A stretch of DNA of 64,000 bases. It comes from Strigamia acuminata (Eukaryota > Arthropoda > Chilopoda > Geophilomorpha > Linotaeniidae). Below are positions 1-10,575 of the stretch, piece after piece; within the stretch, counting starts at the first letter, position 1; the number at the start of each line of letters is the position of its first letter. The DNA lies in assembly GCA_949358305.1 (NCBI GenBank), contig OX442319.1:6634001-6698000 (forward strand), in the 5' to 3' direction. The notes under the pieces are model-generated. The model had not been told where the DNA came from. It saw nothing but the letters and a program-made list of their open reading frames with translations, and searched no databases. A program made the translations under genes and the position numbers.

Positions 1-2235
1 AGTGGACACAGCAACCTTAACCTTTTTCCATGTGGACTCGTGCTCCTCTGTCCACTTCCACTCGACATCGTCACGTGTTAAACGATATAACGGTTCGAGC
101 AGAGTAGACAAATTTGCGACAAAGCGACCGTAGTAATTGATGAGACCAAGGAACGATTTCAAAGAGGTTACATCACTGGGGCGCCTTGCATCTCTGAGTG
201 GAGCGAGCTTTGAATCTATCGGGGAAATACCTAGTTTGGAAATGTTTAAACCTAAAAACTGGATCGATTGCTGTAAAAAGTGACACTTCCGGCGATTCAA
301 CGTGAGACCGGCTCCACCGAACGTCGTCAAAAGCACGTCCAAATTTTGCAGGTGAACCGCGTTGGTCGCACCTGTCACGGCGGAGTCATCTATGAATGGT
401 TGCGTACTATTCACCTTGGCTGTCAACTGGTCCATCGTTTGCTGGAACAGAGCGGGAGCGGACGAAATACCATAAAAGAGCCTATTTACCCTGAAAAGGC
501 CCAAATGAGTGTTAATCGTGCAGGACATTTTACTCTCCTCATCTAATTCCAATTGATTGAAAGCTGAATTCATATCTAATACTGAATAAGTTTCCCCTCC
601 CGACAATTTGGCGGTCACATCTGCAAATAAAGGCAAAGGATATGAGTTGGGAAAAATAGCTTTGTTAATTGTCCGGTTATAGCAACCAGCCAATTTGATG
701 GTGCCATCAGACTTTTTAACATGCATCACGGGCGTTGCCCAACGTGATGATGCAACCGGGGAAATAATACCGAGCGCTTGCAAACGCGCTAACTCAGCCT
801 CGACCAATGGCTTAACTGCTATGGGGACTGGATAAGCTTTTAGAAAAATCGGCTGGACCGTTGGATCAACGTCAATGTGAACTGTGGACTTGTTAAAGCA
901 ACCGATTTCATCCCGGAAAGTGTGCTCGTGCTTCAGCAACAACGTTTCCAAAGCTTTGGCGGAAGTGGAATCTAAAATCTCGGACTGGGGTGCAACGGAA
1001 TCGGCCTTGTAAATTTTCGCGCCGACCGCTTCAGCAGTTTTCGAAAGGAGCCCAAACATACACAACCAACCTCTGCCCAACAGCGGAACTGGACCATCCC
1101 GCGCGACACAGAGTGGCAATTGAAAATTACGATTTTTGAACCTGACTGGAACTTCAATAACTCCCTCCATCTGTATTTGGTCGCCTGTGTACGTGTACAT
1201 GTTGCACGGGATGGTCTGCAATGGAAAATGAGAGAAATGTTTTAGATATAAATCAAGAGCAATAATTGTAGCACCTGCCCCCGTGTCCATCTCCATATCG
1301 AGATTGACACCATCGATACAAATGGTAATCATGACAGGTTTCACACGTGGCAAATGCACGGAATTGACTGCAGTTGCGGGGCCAATGTGAACTCGATAGA
1401 AATCCATGTCCTCGTTAAAACGAACAACGTGAGTGGAATCCGATGCTGGGACACGAGAACGACACACCGGACGAATATGTCCAGTTTTACCACAGCCGTG
1501 GCACTTGGCGTCCCGAAAACGACACGAATCGCGCGAGTGGTTCGATTTCCCACAAGCCGAGCACCCCGACGCATTTCCCTTACTGGATGGTTGGTGTGGA
1601 GTTGGAAAAGCAACAGTTTTCTTCGTGAAACGCTTCCCGCCTCGTTTGTTCGGCTCGTATCGCGGCTTCGACTCGTGGAGTTTATGCACAGGAGTGGCGG
1701 CAGTATTCTGGGCAGCAATAGTCGAAAATTCCTTCGAAGACACCTCAGCGGAAGCCGCAAAAGCAACGGCGTCGTCAAAAGTTAAGTCAGTTTTCAGGGT
1801 TAACGCATGTTGGACTTGCTCGTTTTGCAAGCCACATAAAAAGCGATTTCGCAGCTCGTCTGATTTATTTTCACCAAAGTCGCAATTCTGAGCAAGGTCT
1901 TGGAGAGCCAACGAGTATTCGGTGACAGTCTCACCTGCCTGGCGATCGCGCCGATGAAATCGACGTATTTCGGCCAAAACGAGCGGCTTCGGGCGCGCGT
2001 TCTTCTGCATGAGCGCCACTAATTCGTCGTACTTGAATTCGGCCGGCTTCTTGGGTGCTGTAAGCGACACCAATAACTTCAACGTCGGCATGCCCACGTA
2101 CGCGAGCAGTGTGTGAACCTGCTCCAAATCGTCAACAATCTTGTTGCAGGCGAAAATACTCGCCATACGCAAACAATAAAGTTCCCAATCGTCACTGGAA
2201 TCGTATTCGCGAAGCGTGCCTTTCAACGTCGACAT
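1..2235 (-). CDS. Ty3/gypsy-type gag-pol polyprotein, partial (3' end outside window)
   Basis: One reading frame with no stop runs from an ATG at 2235 down to base 1 (745 codons) and leaves the window. In order it shows a gag-like N-terminus, two CCHC-type zinc knuckles (around + strand 1455-1570, ending in CHGCGKTGHIRPVC), an aspartic protease core with the triad DTGA (about 1280-1300), then a reverse transcriptase with the FIDD form of the YxDD catalytic box (about 385-400) and the downstream motif SFLGLINYYGRFV typical of Ty3/gypsy. Gag and pol share one frame, so no frameshift is needed. RNase H and integrase would lie beyond base 1. The frame looks undamaged, so the insertion is probably young. 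Family knowledge: the element copies itself through an RNA intermediate. It is a transposable element, not a host gene. Confidence 0.93.
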   Translation of the reverse strand, partial: MSTLKGTLREYDSSDDWELYCLRMASIFACNKIVDDLEQVHTLLAYVGMPTLKLLVSLTAPKKPAEFKYDELVALMQKNARPKPLVLAEIRRFHRRDRQAGETVTEYSLALQDLAQNCDFGENKSDELRNRFLCGLQNEQVQHALTLKTDLTFDDAVAFAASAEVSSKEFSTIAAQNTAATPVHKLHESKPRYEPNKRGGKRFTKKTVAFPTPHQPSSKGNASGCSACGKSNHSRDSCRFRDAKCHGCGKTGHIRPVCRSRVPASDSTHVVRFNEDMDFYRVHIGPATAVNSVHLPRVKPVMITICIDGVNLDMEMDTGAGATIIALDLYLKHFSHFPLQTIPCNMYTYTGDQIQMEGVIEVPVRFKNRNFQLPLCVARDGPVPLLGRGWLCMFGLLSKTAEAVGAKIYKADSVAPQSEILDSTSAKALETLLLKHEHTFRDEIGCFNKSTVHIDVDPTVQPIFLKAYPVPIAVKPLVEAELARLQALGIISPVASSRWATPVMHVKKSDGTIKLAGCYNRTINKAIFPNSYPLPLFADVTAKLSGGETYSVLDMNSAFNQLELDEESKMSCTINTHLGLFRVNRLFYGISSAPALFQQTMDQLTAKVNSTQPFIDDSAVTGATNAVHLQNLDVLLTTFGGAGLTLNRRKCHFLQQSIQFLGLNISKLGISPIDSKLAPLRDARRPSDVTSLKSFLGLINYYGRFVANLSTLLEPLYRLTRDDVEWKWTEEHESTWKKVKVAVST

Positions 2236-2441
2236 CTTGATGGCAAGGAGACGGAATACAGCAACAAAAACGCGAAAATTCGAAGCACAAAACGACTAGG
2301 CCTACTTCGGGGACGGCGTGGTCAGCGACGGTCAAAAACGGCCAAAAAGTTCATCAAACGATCCAAAAACTCACAAAAAGTAGATACGAAGCTGCATCTG
2401 GTTGTGGGTCGTCGATTGCGATCCTCCTCGTCGCCAATTAT
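2236..2441 (-). other. Gypsy untranslated leader and primer-binding site
   Basis: On the minus strand the sequence just after the presumed LTR end reads TGGCGACGAGGA (+ strand about 2425-2436), the position and TGG start expected of a tRNA primer-binding site. About 190 nt of leader follow before the gag ATG. I did not identify the priming tRNA. Confidence 0.55.
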
Positions 2442-2602
2442 TGTGTATTTGTCGTTGATGTAATTAGTGGTCAAGAAAGCAACATGTCAGCTAAGTTAAA
2501 CTAGAATGACTGATTTATTGTCGAAATACAATATAGGTGGCGCTGCTCTTAAAAGCGCCAAAACATAACGATTGGTCAAGATTGACCGATGGAGTAAGAC
2601 AC
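2442..2602 (-). repeat. Probable short 5' LTR of the gypsy element
   Basis: On the minus strand this stretch starts TGTCTTACTCC and ends AATACACA. It contains an AATAAA polyadenylation signal and directly precedes the primer-binding site. At about 160 bp it is short for a gypsy LTR. The partner LTR is outside the window, so the borders are inferred from TG..CA ends only. Confidence 0.45.
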
Positions 2603-2611
2603 TCCAACGGC

Positions 2612-2892
2612 ATTGACCACTCGTAAAATATCAAACATAAATCAAAACAATAAAATATGTCACATGATGAAAAAGAAAATAATAATTGATATATTGGTAA
2701 TTAGAAAATCGCACAAAATACTAATTAAACCCGCTCCAGTGTCAACACAGTCAATCCTACAAAATGAGCTAAAATAGGGTACAAGCTGAACGAATTTTCT
2801 TTTCTGCATCTATATTCTTTTTAAATGAAAAGTAATTTTATCGTTTTTAGTTTCCTAATGAAAAGTGGAATACATATTTTTTGTTTAATTGT
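2612..2892 (+). repeat. Dispersed repeat X, copy 1
   Basis: This copy is closely similar to 9934-10258 and, over its first about 70 bp, to 3719-3790. All copies share the left edge ending in CACTCGTAAAATATCAAA. Copies 1 and 3 also share the right part ending TTTTTTGTTTAATTG. In copies 1 and 2 the left edge abuts gypsy-derived sequence. Confidence 0.7.
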
Positions 2893-3089
2893 AAAATATA
2901 TACCAACTCGAATTACACACATTAACATTTGCAAAGCACTCGAAAATTTCCCCTTAAAACCCAATGAAAATATCGAGTGCAGCTTCGTCGCATGACAAGG
3001 TTAGAAATGGGCGACTGTAAATTATTACTGTCAAAAAGATAATAACTTTATCAGGAAATTACACTCAAACATGATGTTGAATCTGTCGG

Positions 3090-3718
3090 CTTCAGTTGAC
3101 ATGTTTAGCTCTTCTCTCCTACCGGTCCTCACCGCTTTAACTACCGTCTGTAAAATGTCATCCAACGCTGTCGCTCTATGGCCACGTCTTTGGCCAATAA
3201 CAAATCCTTTTTCTCCAGCTCGATTAAAAACACTGGAAATTCCTCGCTTTCCTCCACTGGGGCACCGACTGGGAAACGACTCAGCGTGTCTGCGTTTTGA
3301 TTCTCCTCGCCACGCCGGTAACACAGCTTGTAATCGTACGCTGCCAATGTGAGTGCCCACCTGAGCATCCTCGGACTGACCACGACGGGTATTGGACGAT
3401 TTGGGCCCAATATGCCCAGTAGCGGCTTGTGGTCCGTGAAAATAATGAAGCTTCTCCCCATCAAATAGATGTTACTTTTTCACGGCAAACACAATGGCAA
3501 GCGCCTCCTTGCCAATGTGCGCGTAATTCAACTCCGCCTTGCTTAACGATTGAGATGCGAATGCCACTGGTAACGCCCGTCTGCCCTCATCTACATGAGC
3601 CAGCACGGCACCGACTTCATAGGGCGACGCGTCTTTAGCAATCACTATCAGCCTGTCCAAATCGTAAAACGTTAAAACTGGGGAGTTGGTCAGCGCTTTC
3701 TTGATCTTGTCAAACCAT
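3090..3718 (-). pseudogene. Ty3/gypsy pol fragment (RNase H region), frameshifted
   Basis: Two minus-strand stretches carry Ty3/gypsy RNase H features. The upstream one (about 3472-3718) includes DASPYEVGAVL and LNYAHIGKEALAIVFAV. The downstream one (about 3141-3464) includes FTDHKPLLGI and the ending ENQNADTLSRFP. They lie in different frames, with an in-frame stop near 3470, so the copy is broken. The right edge abuts repeat X copy 2. Nothing of the integrase is visible. It comes from a different gypsy copy than the one at 1-2235, because repeat X and unrelated DNA separate them. Confidence 0.85.
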
Positions 3719-3790
3719 GGCATTAACCACTCGTAAAATATCAAAGATAAATCAAAACAATAAAATATTAAAATGCAGAAAGAATGTCAC
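3719..3790 (+). repeat. Dispersed repeat X, copy 2 (short)
   Basis: This stretch matches the first part of the repeat X copies at 2612 and 9934, including the run from CACTCGTAAAATATC to the AATGTCACA motif. It then diverges into an A-rich tract. Confidence 0.6.
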
Positions 3791-5824
3791 ACATGATAAA
3801 AAAAAAATAACATCATTTATTTGTTATTCATACAATTAATATTTTGCTTCATATCTTAGCAAAATTTGAAATTTATGTTTTTGTGACACCCGAATTGCTA
3901 ACGGTTTTAACCAATGCAGCTGAGGTGCACACGGATGGAACTATTAAAGTGGTTCCAACTCTATTTTATCAGCTGTGTACAATACACATGTCGGCATTCG
4001 AAGACACCAATGATTATGCCATTGCCAGTCCCCCATCTTTGCCGCCCCTTTTGCCACCTTCACCCCCACTGCCAGCCCCAACACGTGGCCGTCCACGTAG
4101 TGAAAAAACTCACTATTTCATCTATAACATCGTCGCATGCCCTTTTGATGTTTAACAGAAATTTTCTTGAGACAGATTTTGACTTGGTAGTGACCATAAA
4201 ATGGAACCAAATGAAATATACACTACTAACTAATAGCACATAATAAGAGCAGAACATGCATAGGTGTTGTTTTGGTGTTCAACATATCCTGTCTTAAGTT
4301 TTATTCACCCACACACAAGACAAGAGTTGTATTTCATTCTTTGAATGAAAGCAGTGCTGGACTGGCCTGGCGGGCTACCGGGAATTTTCCGGCTGGTGGC
4401 CCGTGGCGGCCCCACCGTAGCCTGGGAGGAGTGTGCTAACAACAGCATTCAATCGATTTCTGCATTTCAATGTGCAACAATTGTTTGAACAGCATTCAGA
4501 ATTCATTGAACCCTTGATGAGATATTAGCTCGTCCAAGATATTAGTTATTACGTTTTCGTATTGGGTAATCCACTCGGGAGAGAGAGGTTTTTGCATATC
4601 ATTTGCAATGCTGTGACTTGATACTGTTTTTTTTTAATACAGGTTTTTCATGTGTTTTAAAATTGGAAATCAATTAAAAAGCGAGAAAAATATATAGAAT
4701 TCCATTTATTTGTGATTTCTGAACTTTACCGTATTTAATTTCGTCTATTGTATTTAGTATTGCATTTTTCGAGACTTAGTCAAATTTTGCGCCCAGCAGA
4801 GAAGTAGAGTCCAATGCAGCGATCCAATTTGCGTTCTGTGCATTTCCATGATGTTTTGGTCGTTCAACAGCAGAGAGTGTGGATGTGCATTTTATGACGA
4901 CAATACGATACGCTAAACAATAATCTGTCACGTGGCGAGGTGAACAGCAAGATTTTGTTGGGTTCGTGCTTTGCCTTCCATGCTTTGCCTTCCATTTAGC
5001 TGTCGTTTTTTATCCGTTTTCATCCGTTTTCATCCGTTTTCATCCGTTTTCATCCGTTTTCATCCGTTTTCATCAGTTTTCTCTCTCCAGTTTTCTCTCT
5101 CGGTTGATATTTTTCACCATATTCCATTCGTCCTTCTTTTGTATTCACGCAGAATTCTATCAAACACAACCAAGGAATTGGATTAAGATGGTTTGATACG
5201 AGTTGATAACTCTAATTTCATTCATTTTAGGCTTAATTTCACTTCTGGGTTCTATTTTAGGCTTAATTCATTTTGAGTGTACCATGACATATCTTTTTAT
5301 TTTATTTTGTTTGGTATTTTAAAATCAATTTAATTTTTTTTTTCATGTTGCTTATTTCTTGTTTGTTTGATAGAGGACAATATCCAACTCTTTCTCTTCA
5401 ATGATGAGTTGGTCACTGCTGGATAAATGACTTGTCTAAGAGGAAATGGAAGAGAGCTCTGGTCATTTGGGCTATATATATTCTGTTCCACAATAATGCT
5501 ACATTTCCAATTAATGTTTATTTAATTTCTCGTGATATTCTTCATACAGTAGTTTACCTTTTGCATTATTTTGGTTTTACCTAAGCTGTGCCTAAGGAGG
5601 TTCCAAAATCAGAGATCGTATAATTTTTGTCCAATTTGGGAACTCAAACACCTGTGGAACCTTGTCCAAATGTCAAATCGAATTGCCCATTTTTCCAACA
5701 TTGCTTGGTTTGAATTTTTCATTTGAAATTGAATTTGTCTTGTGGGTATTCGTAATTTGCCATTTTTCATGATTGTTAATTGCATTTTCCTTTTTTCATG
5801 ACATGAAAGTGTTTAGTTTGGGAT
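3791..5824. other. Non-coding stretch with a hAT-end fragment and a 10-bp minisatellite
   Basis: I see no convincing exon here. At about 4352 a hAT-like end (CAGTGCTGGACTGG) begins; the same end occurs at 7705, 8498, 9672 and 17669. Between 4984 and 5080 lies the 10-bp array. Short reading frames are uninterrupted only across low-complexity parts. Confidence 0.5.
5011..5080 (+). repeat. 10-bp minisatellite, 7 units
   Basis: Seven consecutive copies of CATCCGTTTT; the first begins TATCC and the last reads CATCAGTTTT. The period equals about one DNA helical turn. Confidence 0.95.
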
Positions 5825-6324
5825 GTGATTTCTGAAACCTGGTTTTTATTTTCAAAGCAATCAGTGGCTCAGAGGATGATGATCAAGCTTCTATGCTCGA
5901 TTAATTGTAATCAATCGTTTCAAATGCTCTTGGTTGGACTTCTCTGGGACTGTGGAAAATTTTTCAGTCACCTTTTTCTGGATGACCCATGGAGTGGTTC
6001 TTTGACTTTTCATCTTTGTTGGGGACGCCCCAAGGTGTTTCTAGGTTAATTCCCTATTTTTTTATTCTTCTGTAAGAAAAATGCCACGTTTGCTACTTTA
6101 TGATGTAAAGCATCAAAAAACACTATTGGAAACCTATAGGGTCATTTTGACTAGTCTAGATGATCGTGTGTTAAACTAAAATATTTGTGAACCTTTGAGA
6201 AACTTTCACTTTTTTCAAAATGACTTTCTCCAGAGTTGCAAAAATTCTCATAATATTAGCAAATGCAAGAAAATCTTTTTGCTGTTGGAAAAATAATTAC
6301 GGGAGGTCAATATTTTTCTGTCTT

Positions 6325-6375
6325 GAGTATTCGTGGCGGCAACGGTTGTAAATAATTCTATATATAAAATATAAA
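6325..6375 (-). pseudogene. NRCRH exon module, copy A (degenerate)
   Basis: The minus strand reads YNRCRHEYSRQKNIDLP and then a stop. It is preceded by an AT-rich stretch ending in TATATAG that looks like a splice acceptor. It matches the better-preserved copies at 9020-9210, 9290-9445 and 9750-9880. The family is not one I recognise. Confidence 0.5.
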
Positions 6376-6529
6376 CCGATTCCCCCACCCCCCAATCAGA
6401 GGACCAAATTTTGGAATAAATCGGGCGGCTTATACACGAGGTTCACTTTCAATGGCTAAAAAAATAAATTTAGAATAAAATACTTTATTAGTTCCAGGTT
6501 TTGTGAAAATAGCTTTTGTTTATCTCTAG

Positions 6530-6725
6530 ATTGTGAAATTTTGTGCCCGTGGGATTTCTTTCACGTAATTGTGTTTGCGAAATTAATCAGGTCGACATTC
6601 TCTTCGTGGCTGTATTGATGACGGCACCGGTTAGGTCTTCAACCGATATATCTCCCTCAAAGTTGTCAATATTCTCCTGTCTGGAATATCTGTGGCGGCA
6701 GCGGTTGAAGAAAATTCTATATATA
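6530..6725 (-). pseudogene. NRCRH exon module, two fused copies (B and B')
   Basis: On the minus strand an AT-rich acceptor-like run is followed by FFNRCRHRYSRQENID and an acidic tail. About 75 nt further, in another frame, comes NRCRHQYSHEENVDLINFAN and then a stop. The two copies sit back to back with a frame change between them, which suggests unequal exchange or decay. Confidence 0.5.
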
Positions 6726-6860
6726 AAATATATACACATATCTTTCTTTGTAGAATCGTACATACTTGATTGTTATACATAATAAAAATAAAAAAATACA
6801 GCACAGAGAATGAAACCTTTCTAATCTTGATTCGAATTGGAATGAGAGAAAACAGCAAAA

Positions 6861-8063
6861 ACAGGGTGGACAGTTGTTTTCGTTTCTTGTGTGTTCAGTT
6901 TGGTTAATATCCAACTTTTTAATGTCTCTTATTCAAATCTTTTTATCTCTTTCTCTTGACTATTTCCACAATTTCTCTTGACTATGCTTGTATAGGGTTG
7001 CCATAGAATAGCTGGCATCTTTGGCAACTGCAATGAAGTTAAATTATTTCTTAATTTTAACTTCTTCATATTGTTTGTGATAATTTCAGCCAATGGCAGT
7101 GTTTTATGAAGCTAAAAAACTCCATGACTCCGTTCAGGGACCTGTTTGTGTCAATTGTAAAATCTTATCTTATCTTATCTTATATGGACAAGAAGAATAT
7201 AAAAGTAAAATGATTGTTTACAGAGGTTATTGTATGAAAATAGCTTTTACTTAATTGTGTTCCCGCAGTTGTTGTAAGTGGTGTCTAATACTGTGGAAAG
7301 TGGGGCTTTGCCACCACCAGTACCACCTGCGCAGATAATTTTGAAAATCTTCCTTGGGAATTTCACCAATGTAATTATTTGCAAAATTTATAAGATCCAC
7401 GTTTTCTTGTTGTGTATAATGGTGTCTTCACCAGTTGTAATTTTAAGTGGGGACCGGATACTATAAAATTTTTTATTGAGGTCCAGAAAAAAAACTTAAA
7501 AAACTTACTAGCCAATGCAGTGTTTTATGAAGTTAAACTCCGTGACTCCGTAAGATATATGGACATAAAAAAAGAATCTTTCAACAATTTTTATTCCTTT
7601 AAAACTTCGTGGGCTAACTTTCCGATTGTCTTTCTGTTTGTATTTACATTTCTTGTTCAATATTAATAACTTGTTCTACTATTGCCTTTCTGATATAAAA
7701 CCCCAATGCTGGACTGGCCGGGTGGGCTATCGGGAATTTCCCTTTTTTCATATCCTGTGACTCGGTATATGGCCCGACCTATCCAGATTTCCTGGTACCA
7801 AATTTCTTTCCAGTCCAGCACTGCCTTTAGATCGTAAAGTATTGCTTCCGCAATAACCTCAAATGGGTCCTGATACTGTGATAACTAGGGCGAAATTGAT
7901 CAAATGACTTAAATCTTCATAAGATAGCAAATGTAAGAAAATCTTTTTGCTGTTGGAAAACAACAACATGGTGGAAAGTTGTTTTCGTTTCTTGTGTGTT
8001 GAGTTTGGTTAATATCCAACTTTTTAATGTCTCTTATTGGAATCCTTTTATCTCTTTCTCCTC
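6861..8063. repeat. Dispersed duplicated blocks in the 6-10 kb cluster
   Basis: About 97 bp at 6861-6957 recur at 7965-8063 (shared core GTTGTTTTCGTTTCTTGTG through AATATCCAACTTTTTAATG). A second block at 7568-7745 recurs at 8376-8520 and 9553-9720 (shared core CCGATTGTCTTTCTGT through CTTGTTCTACTATT, ending in a hAT-like CTGGACTGG end). A third, GAATATAAAAGTAAAATG, occurs near 7190 and 8547. The cluster therefore grew by repeated local duplication. Confidence 0.8.
7285..7450 (-). pseudogene. NRCRH exon module, copy F (interrupted)
   Basis: The minus strand reads YTQQENVDLINFANN, then IPKEDFQNYL, and ends at CAG|GTGGTA, a plausible donor. The start of the module is damaged: a stop falls where NRC should be. 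Sequence resembling the hAT-type repeat at 34856 (TTTTAAGTGGGGACCGGATAC) sits where the acceptor should be. Confidence 0.5.
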
Positions 8064-9019
8064 GCGTTGTACGATTTCGTGCTCTAATTTATCGATTTTA
8101 TAGATGAGCAAAACTGTCGTGAACAAACTAGCAACACCTATGATTTTGACTATTATCTTTCATTTTAATTTTGAAGTTACCTGACGAAATGGATGAAATG
8201 AAACGATATTTCTAAACAATCAAAAACCACAAGCCAAGACCGCTCCGCACCAATATTGTTTCGTGTCGTCATTGAATATCAATTACAACTTTGATATAAG
8301 TAATTGGAATAAAATCAAAAAAGAGAAAAGCTCCATGACTCCGTAAAGATATACCGTATGGACAGAAAAAAAAAGAATCTTTCAACGATTTTCTTTCTTT
8401 TAAAACTTCTTGGGCTAACCTTCCGATTGTCTTTCTGTTTGTATTTATATTTCTTCTTCAATATTAATAACTTGTTCTACTATTACCTCTCTGATACGAA
8501 CCCCAATGCTGGACTAACCGGTGACAACCAGAACAATGTTTAGAAGAATATAAAAGTAAAATGATTGTTTACAGAGGTTATTGTCCGTGTGTACAATTAG
8601 CGGGAGACGAGGTCTCACACTCAGTACATGGTACATAGCATGCTTCTGTCAAATCTATTTTCCATCTGAGTTTTTTCAATGAGTAGTTCTGAAAAGTATA
8701 ATTCGTTTCGGTTTTCCTTCTCGACTTGTTGCTGATTAGTTTCGTATGTTGGGTTGAAACAATCAGGTTTAGGTAAATTAAGTGTTTTATTATTCAAATA
8801 GAGTACCGTAGTTTCAATACTAATTACGGTTGAAAACAATTCTATATAAAATATATATATATATATATATAAAATATAATATATAAAAATATAAAAATAT
8901 AAAATTTATTAGACTGTAAAATTTTGTTCTCTTAATAAATGTAGATGTTGTCGAATGCTGTTGTACGTTGGTCGCTGCCACAACCAATACCTCCTACTCT
9001 ATTTTTTATTCTTTTTTAG

Positions 9020-9215
9020 GAAAAATGCCACGTTTGCTGATTTATGATGTAAAGGATAAAAAAAAAATACTATTGGAAACCCACAAATACTCTACAAATT
9101 GGTCTTCAGTAATGTTTTCATCCCCATTAAATGTGTTTGCAAATACAATCAAATCAATATTTTCTTGGTGATCGTATTTGTGGCGACATCGATGACAAAA
9201 AACGCTATAAAATAT
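9020..9215 (-). pseudogene. NRCRH exon module, copy D (open frame)
   Basis: An open minus-strand frame of about 55 codons follows an AT-rich tract. It includes HRCRHKYDHQENIDLI, then FANTFNGDENITEDQFVEYL, and ends at a TAA. Codon differences from the neighbouring copies fall largely at third positions, as expected if the protein was once selected. It may be a live exon or a recently dead one. Confidence 0.5.
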
Positions 9216-9289
9216 ACATACTGTTTATTTTTATTAATTTTATTATTATAAAAAAAATTTCCCCGCGCGCAATTGGAGGCCGTGGGTTA

Positions 9290-9445
9290 TTTAAACCCAG
9301 CATCGGCCAATTGGCCAATGCTGGGTTTTAGGAATTTCTCTTTTGTGATATAGTGGTCGTTATTGAAAGTATTGACAAAGTTGACAAGATCTAAATTCTC
9401 TTGATGGTTGTACTTGTGTCGACATCGATTAAATAATACTCTATA
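9290..9445 (-). pseudogene. NRCRH exon module, copy C (open frame)
   Basis: The minus-strand frame reads FNRCRHKYNHQENLDLVNF, then VNTFNNDHYITKEKF, and continues open to a stop near 9280. It is preceded by an AT-rich acceptor-like run ending TTTTATAGAG. It aligns with copies D and E across the NRCRH and QEN motifs. Confidence 0.5.
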
Positions 9446-9720
9446 AAATATACATACCATTTATTTATTTTTGTTTGTGATAATTTTAGCCAATGGCAGT
9501 GTTTTATGAAGTTAAAAAGCTCCATGACTCCGTAAAGATATATGGACAGAAAAAAAAGAATCTTTCAACAATTTTCATTCCCTTAAAACATCTTCCGATT
9601 GTCTTTCTGTTGGTATTTATATTTCTTGTTCAATATTAATAACTTGTTCTACTATTGCCTTTCTGATACAAAACCCCAATGGTGGACTGGCCGGGTGGGA
9701 TACCGGGAATTTCCCTTTTT

Positions 9721-9885
9721 TCATACCCTGTGGCTCGATATAAATTTGTTGCTCAGATAATTTTGAAAATCTTTCTTGGGAATATCGTCAATATTATTGT
9801 TAGCAAAATTTATTAGAACAACGTTTTCCTGTCTGGTATAATGAGGTCTGCACCGATTGAACAAAATTCTATAAAATATAAATAC
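9721..9885 (-). pseudogene. NRCRH exon module, copy E (open frame)
   Basis: The minus-strand frame reads FNRCRPHYTRQENVVLINF, then ANNNIDDIPKKDFQNYL, and stops at about 9721. Copies E and F share the DFQNYL ending. The 45-residue unit looks like an exon module copied in tandem along 3.6 kb. Confidence 0.5.
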
Positions 9886-9933
9886 CGTGATCTCGCGTCG
9901 ACGCGCTAATAATCCCCACAGCATCCATTAATG

Positions 9934-10258
9934 GTATTGACAACTCGTAAAATATCAAAGATAAATCAAAACAATAAAATATTAAAATATTAAAATGCAG
10001 AAAGAATGTCACAAATGATGAAAAAAAAATAATAATTGATATATTGGTAATTAGAAAATCGCACAAAATACTAATTAAACCCGCTGCAGCTAATTGCAGT
10101 GTCAACACAGTCAATCCTACAAAATGAGCTAAAATAGGGTACAAGCTGAACGAATTTTCTTTTCTGCATCTAAGCTTATATTCTTTTTAAATAAAAAATA
10201 ATTTTATTGATTTTAGTTTCCTAATGAAAAGTGGAATACATATTTTTTGTTTAATTGC
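9934..10258 (+). repeat. Dispersed repeat X, copy 3
   Basis: The longest copy of repeat X. It aligns base by base with 2612-2892 apart from small indels and shares both edges with it. It carries no obvious coding frame or terminal inverted repeat. Confidence 0.75.
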
Positions 10259-10269
10259 ACAAAAAATGC

Positions 10270-10430
10270 TGTCTGCTGAGGACCCTTTCGTGCCGTTGAC
10301 CTCAAGGCCTCCTGACTTTTCTGCTAGGCAACCCAATTTAAATCAAGGTCAAGTATGAAATCTCTAAGTTACTCTTTCCACTGAGATAATGGTCACTTCC
10401 TGTGTGAGCGCTACTGCTGCACCTGCGACC
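10270..10430 (+). promoter_or_regulatory. Upstream duplicate of the 11559 gene's 5' flank
   Basis: This stretch shares TTTCGTGCC.TTGACCT, then the 23-bp run CAACCCAATTTAAATCAAGG|TC, then ATGGTCACTTCCTG.G.GAGCG with 11390-11530, the immediate 5' flank of the secreted-repeat gene. The distance between copies is about 1.1 kb. It may be a duplicated promoter or a copy left by local duplication. Confidence 0.5.
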
Positions 10431-10440
10431 GCAAACACAA

Positions 10441-10575
10441 CATTTTTGCACCATAAATGAGCATTTTGCATGTTAAATAAGTGTTTTGCACTACAAATGA
10501 GCATTTTTACACAACTTGTGTGTATTTTTTTCACTAAAACTTCTATTTTTTGCACTAAACATTTTTTTTAGTGTT
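10441..10575 (+). repeat. Degenerate minisatellite, unit about 20 bp
   Basis: About six imperfect units carry the core CATTTTTGCAC followed by an A-rich half (AAATGAG or AAATAAG). The array lies just behind the duplicated promoter-like stretch. Confidence 0.6.

Noticed and set aside
1341-1785. Open frames of about 145 residues on both strands inside the gypsy gag region
   Set aside because: They are shadows of the true minus-strand gag-pol frame, which carries the zinc knuckles and protease motif.
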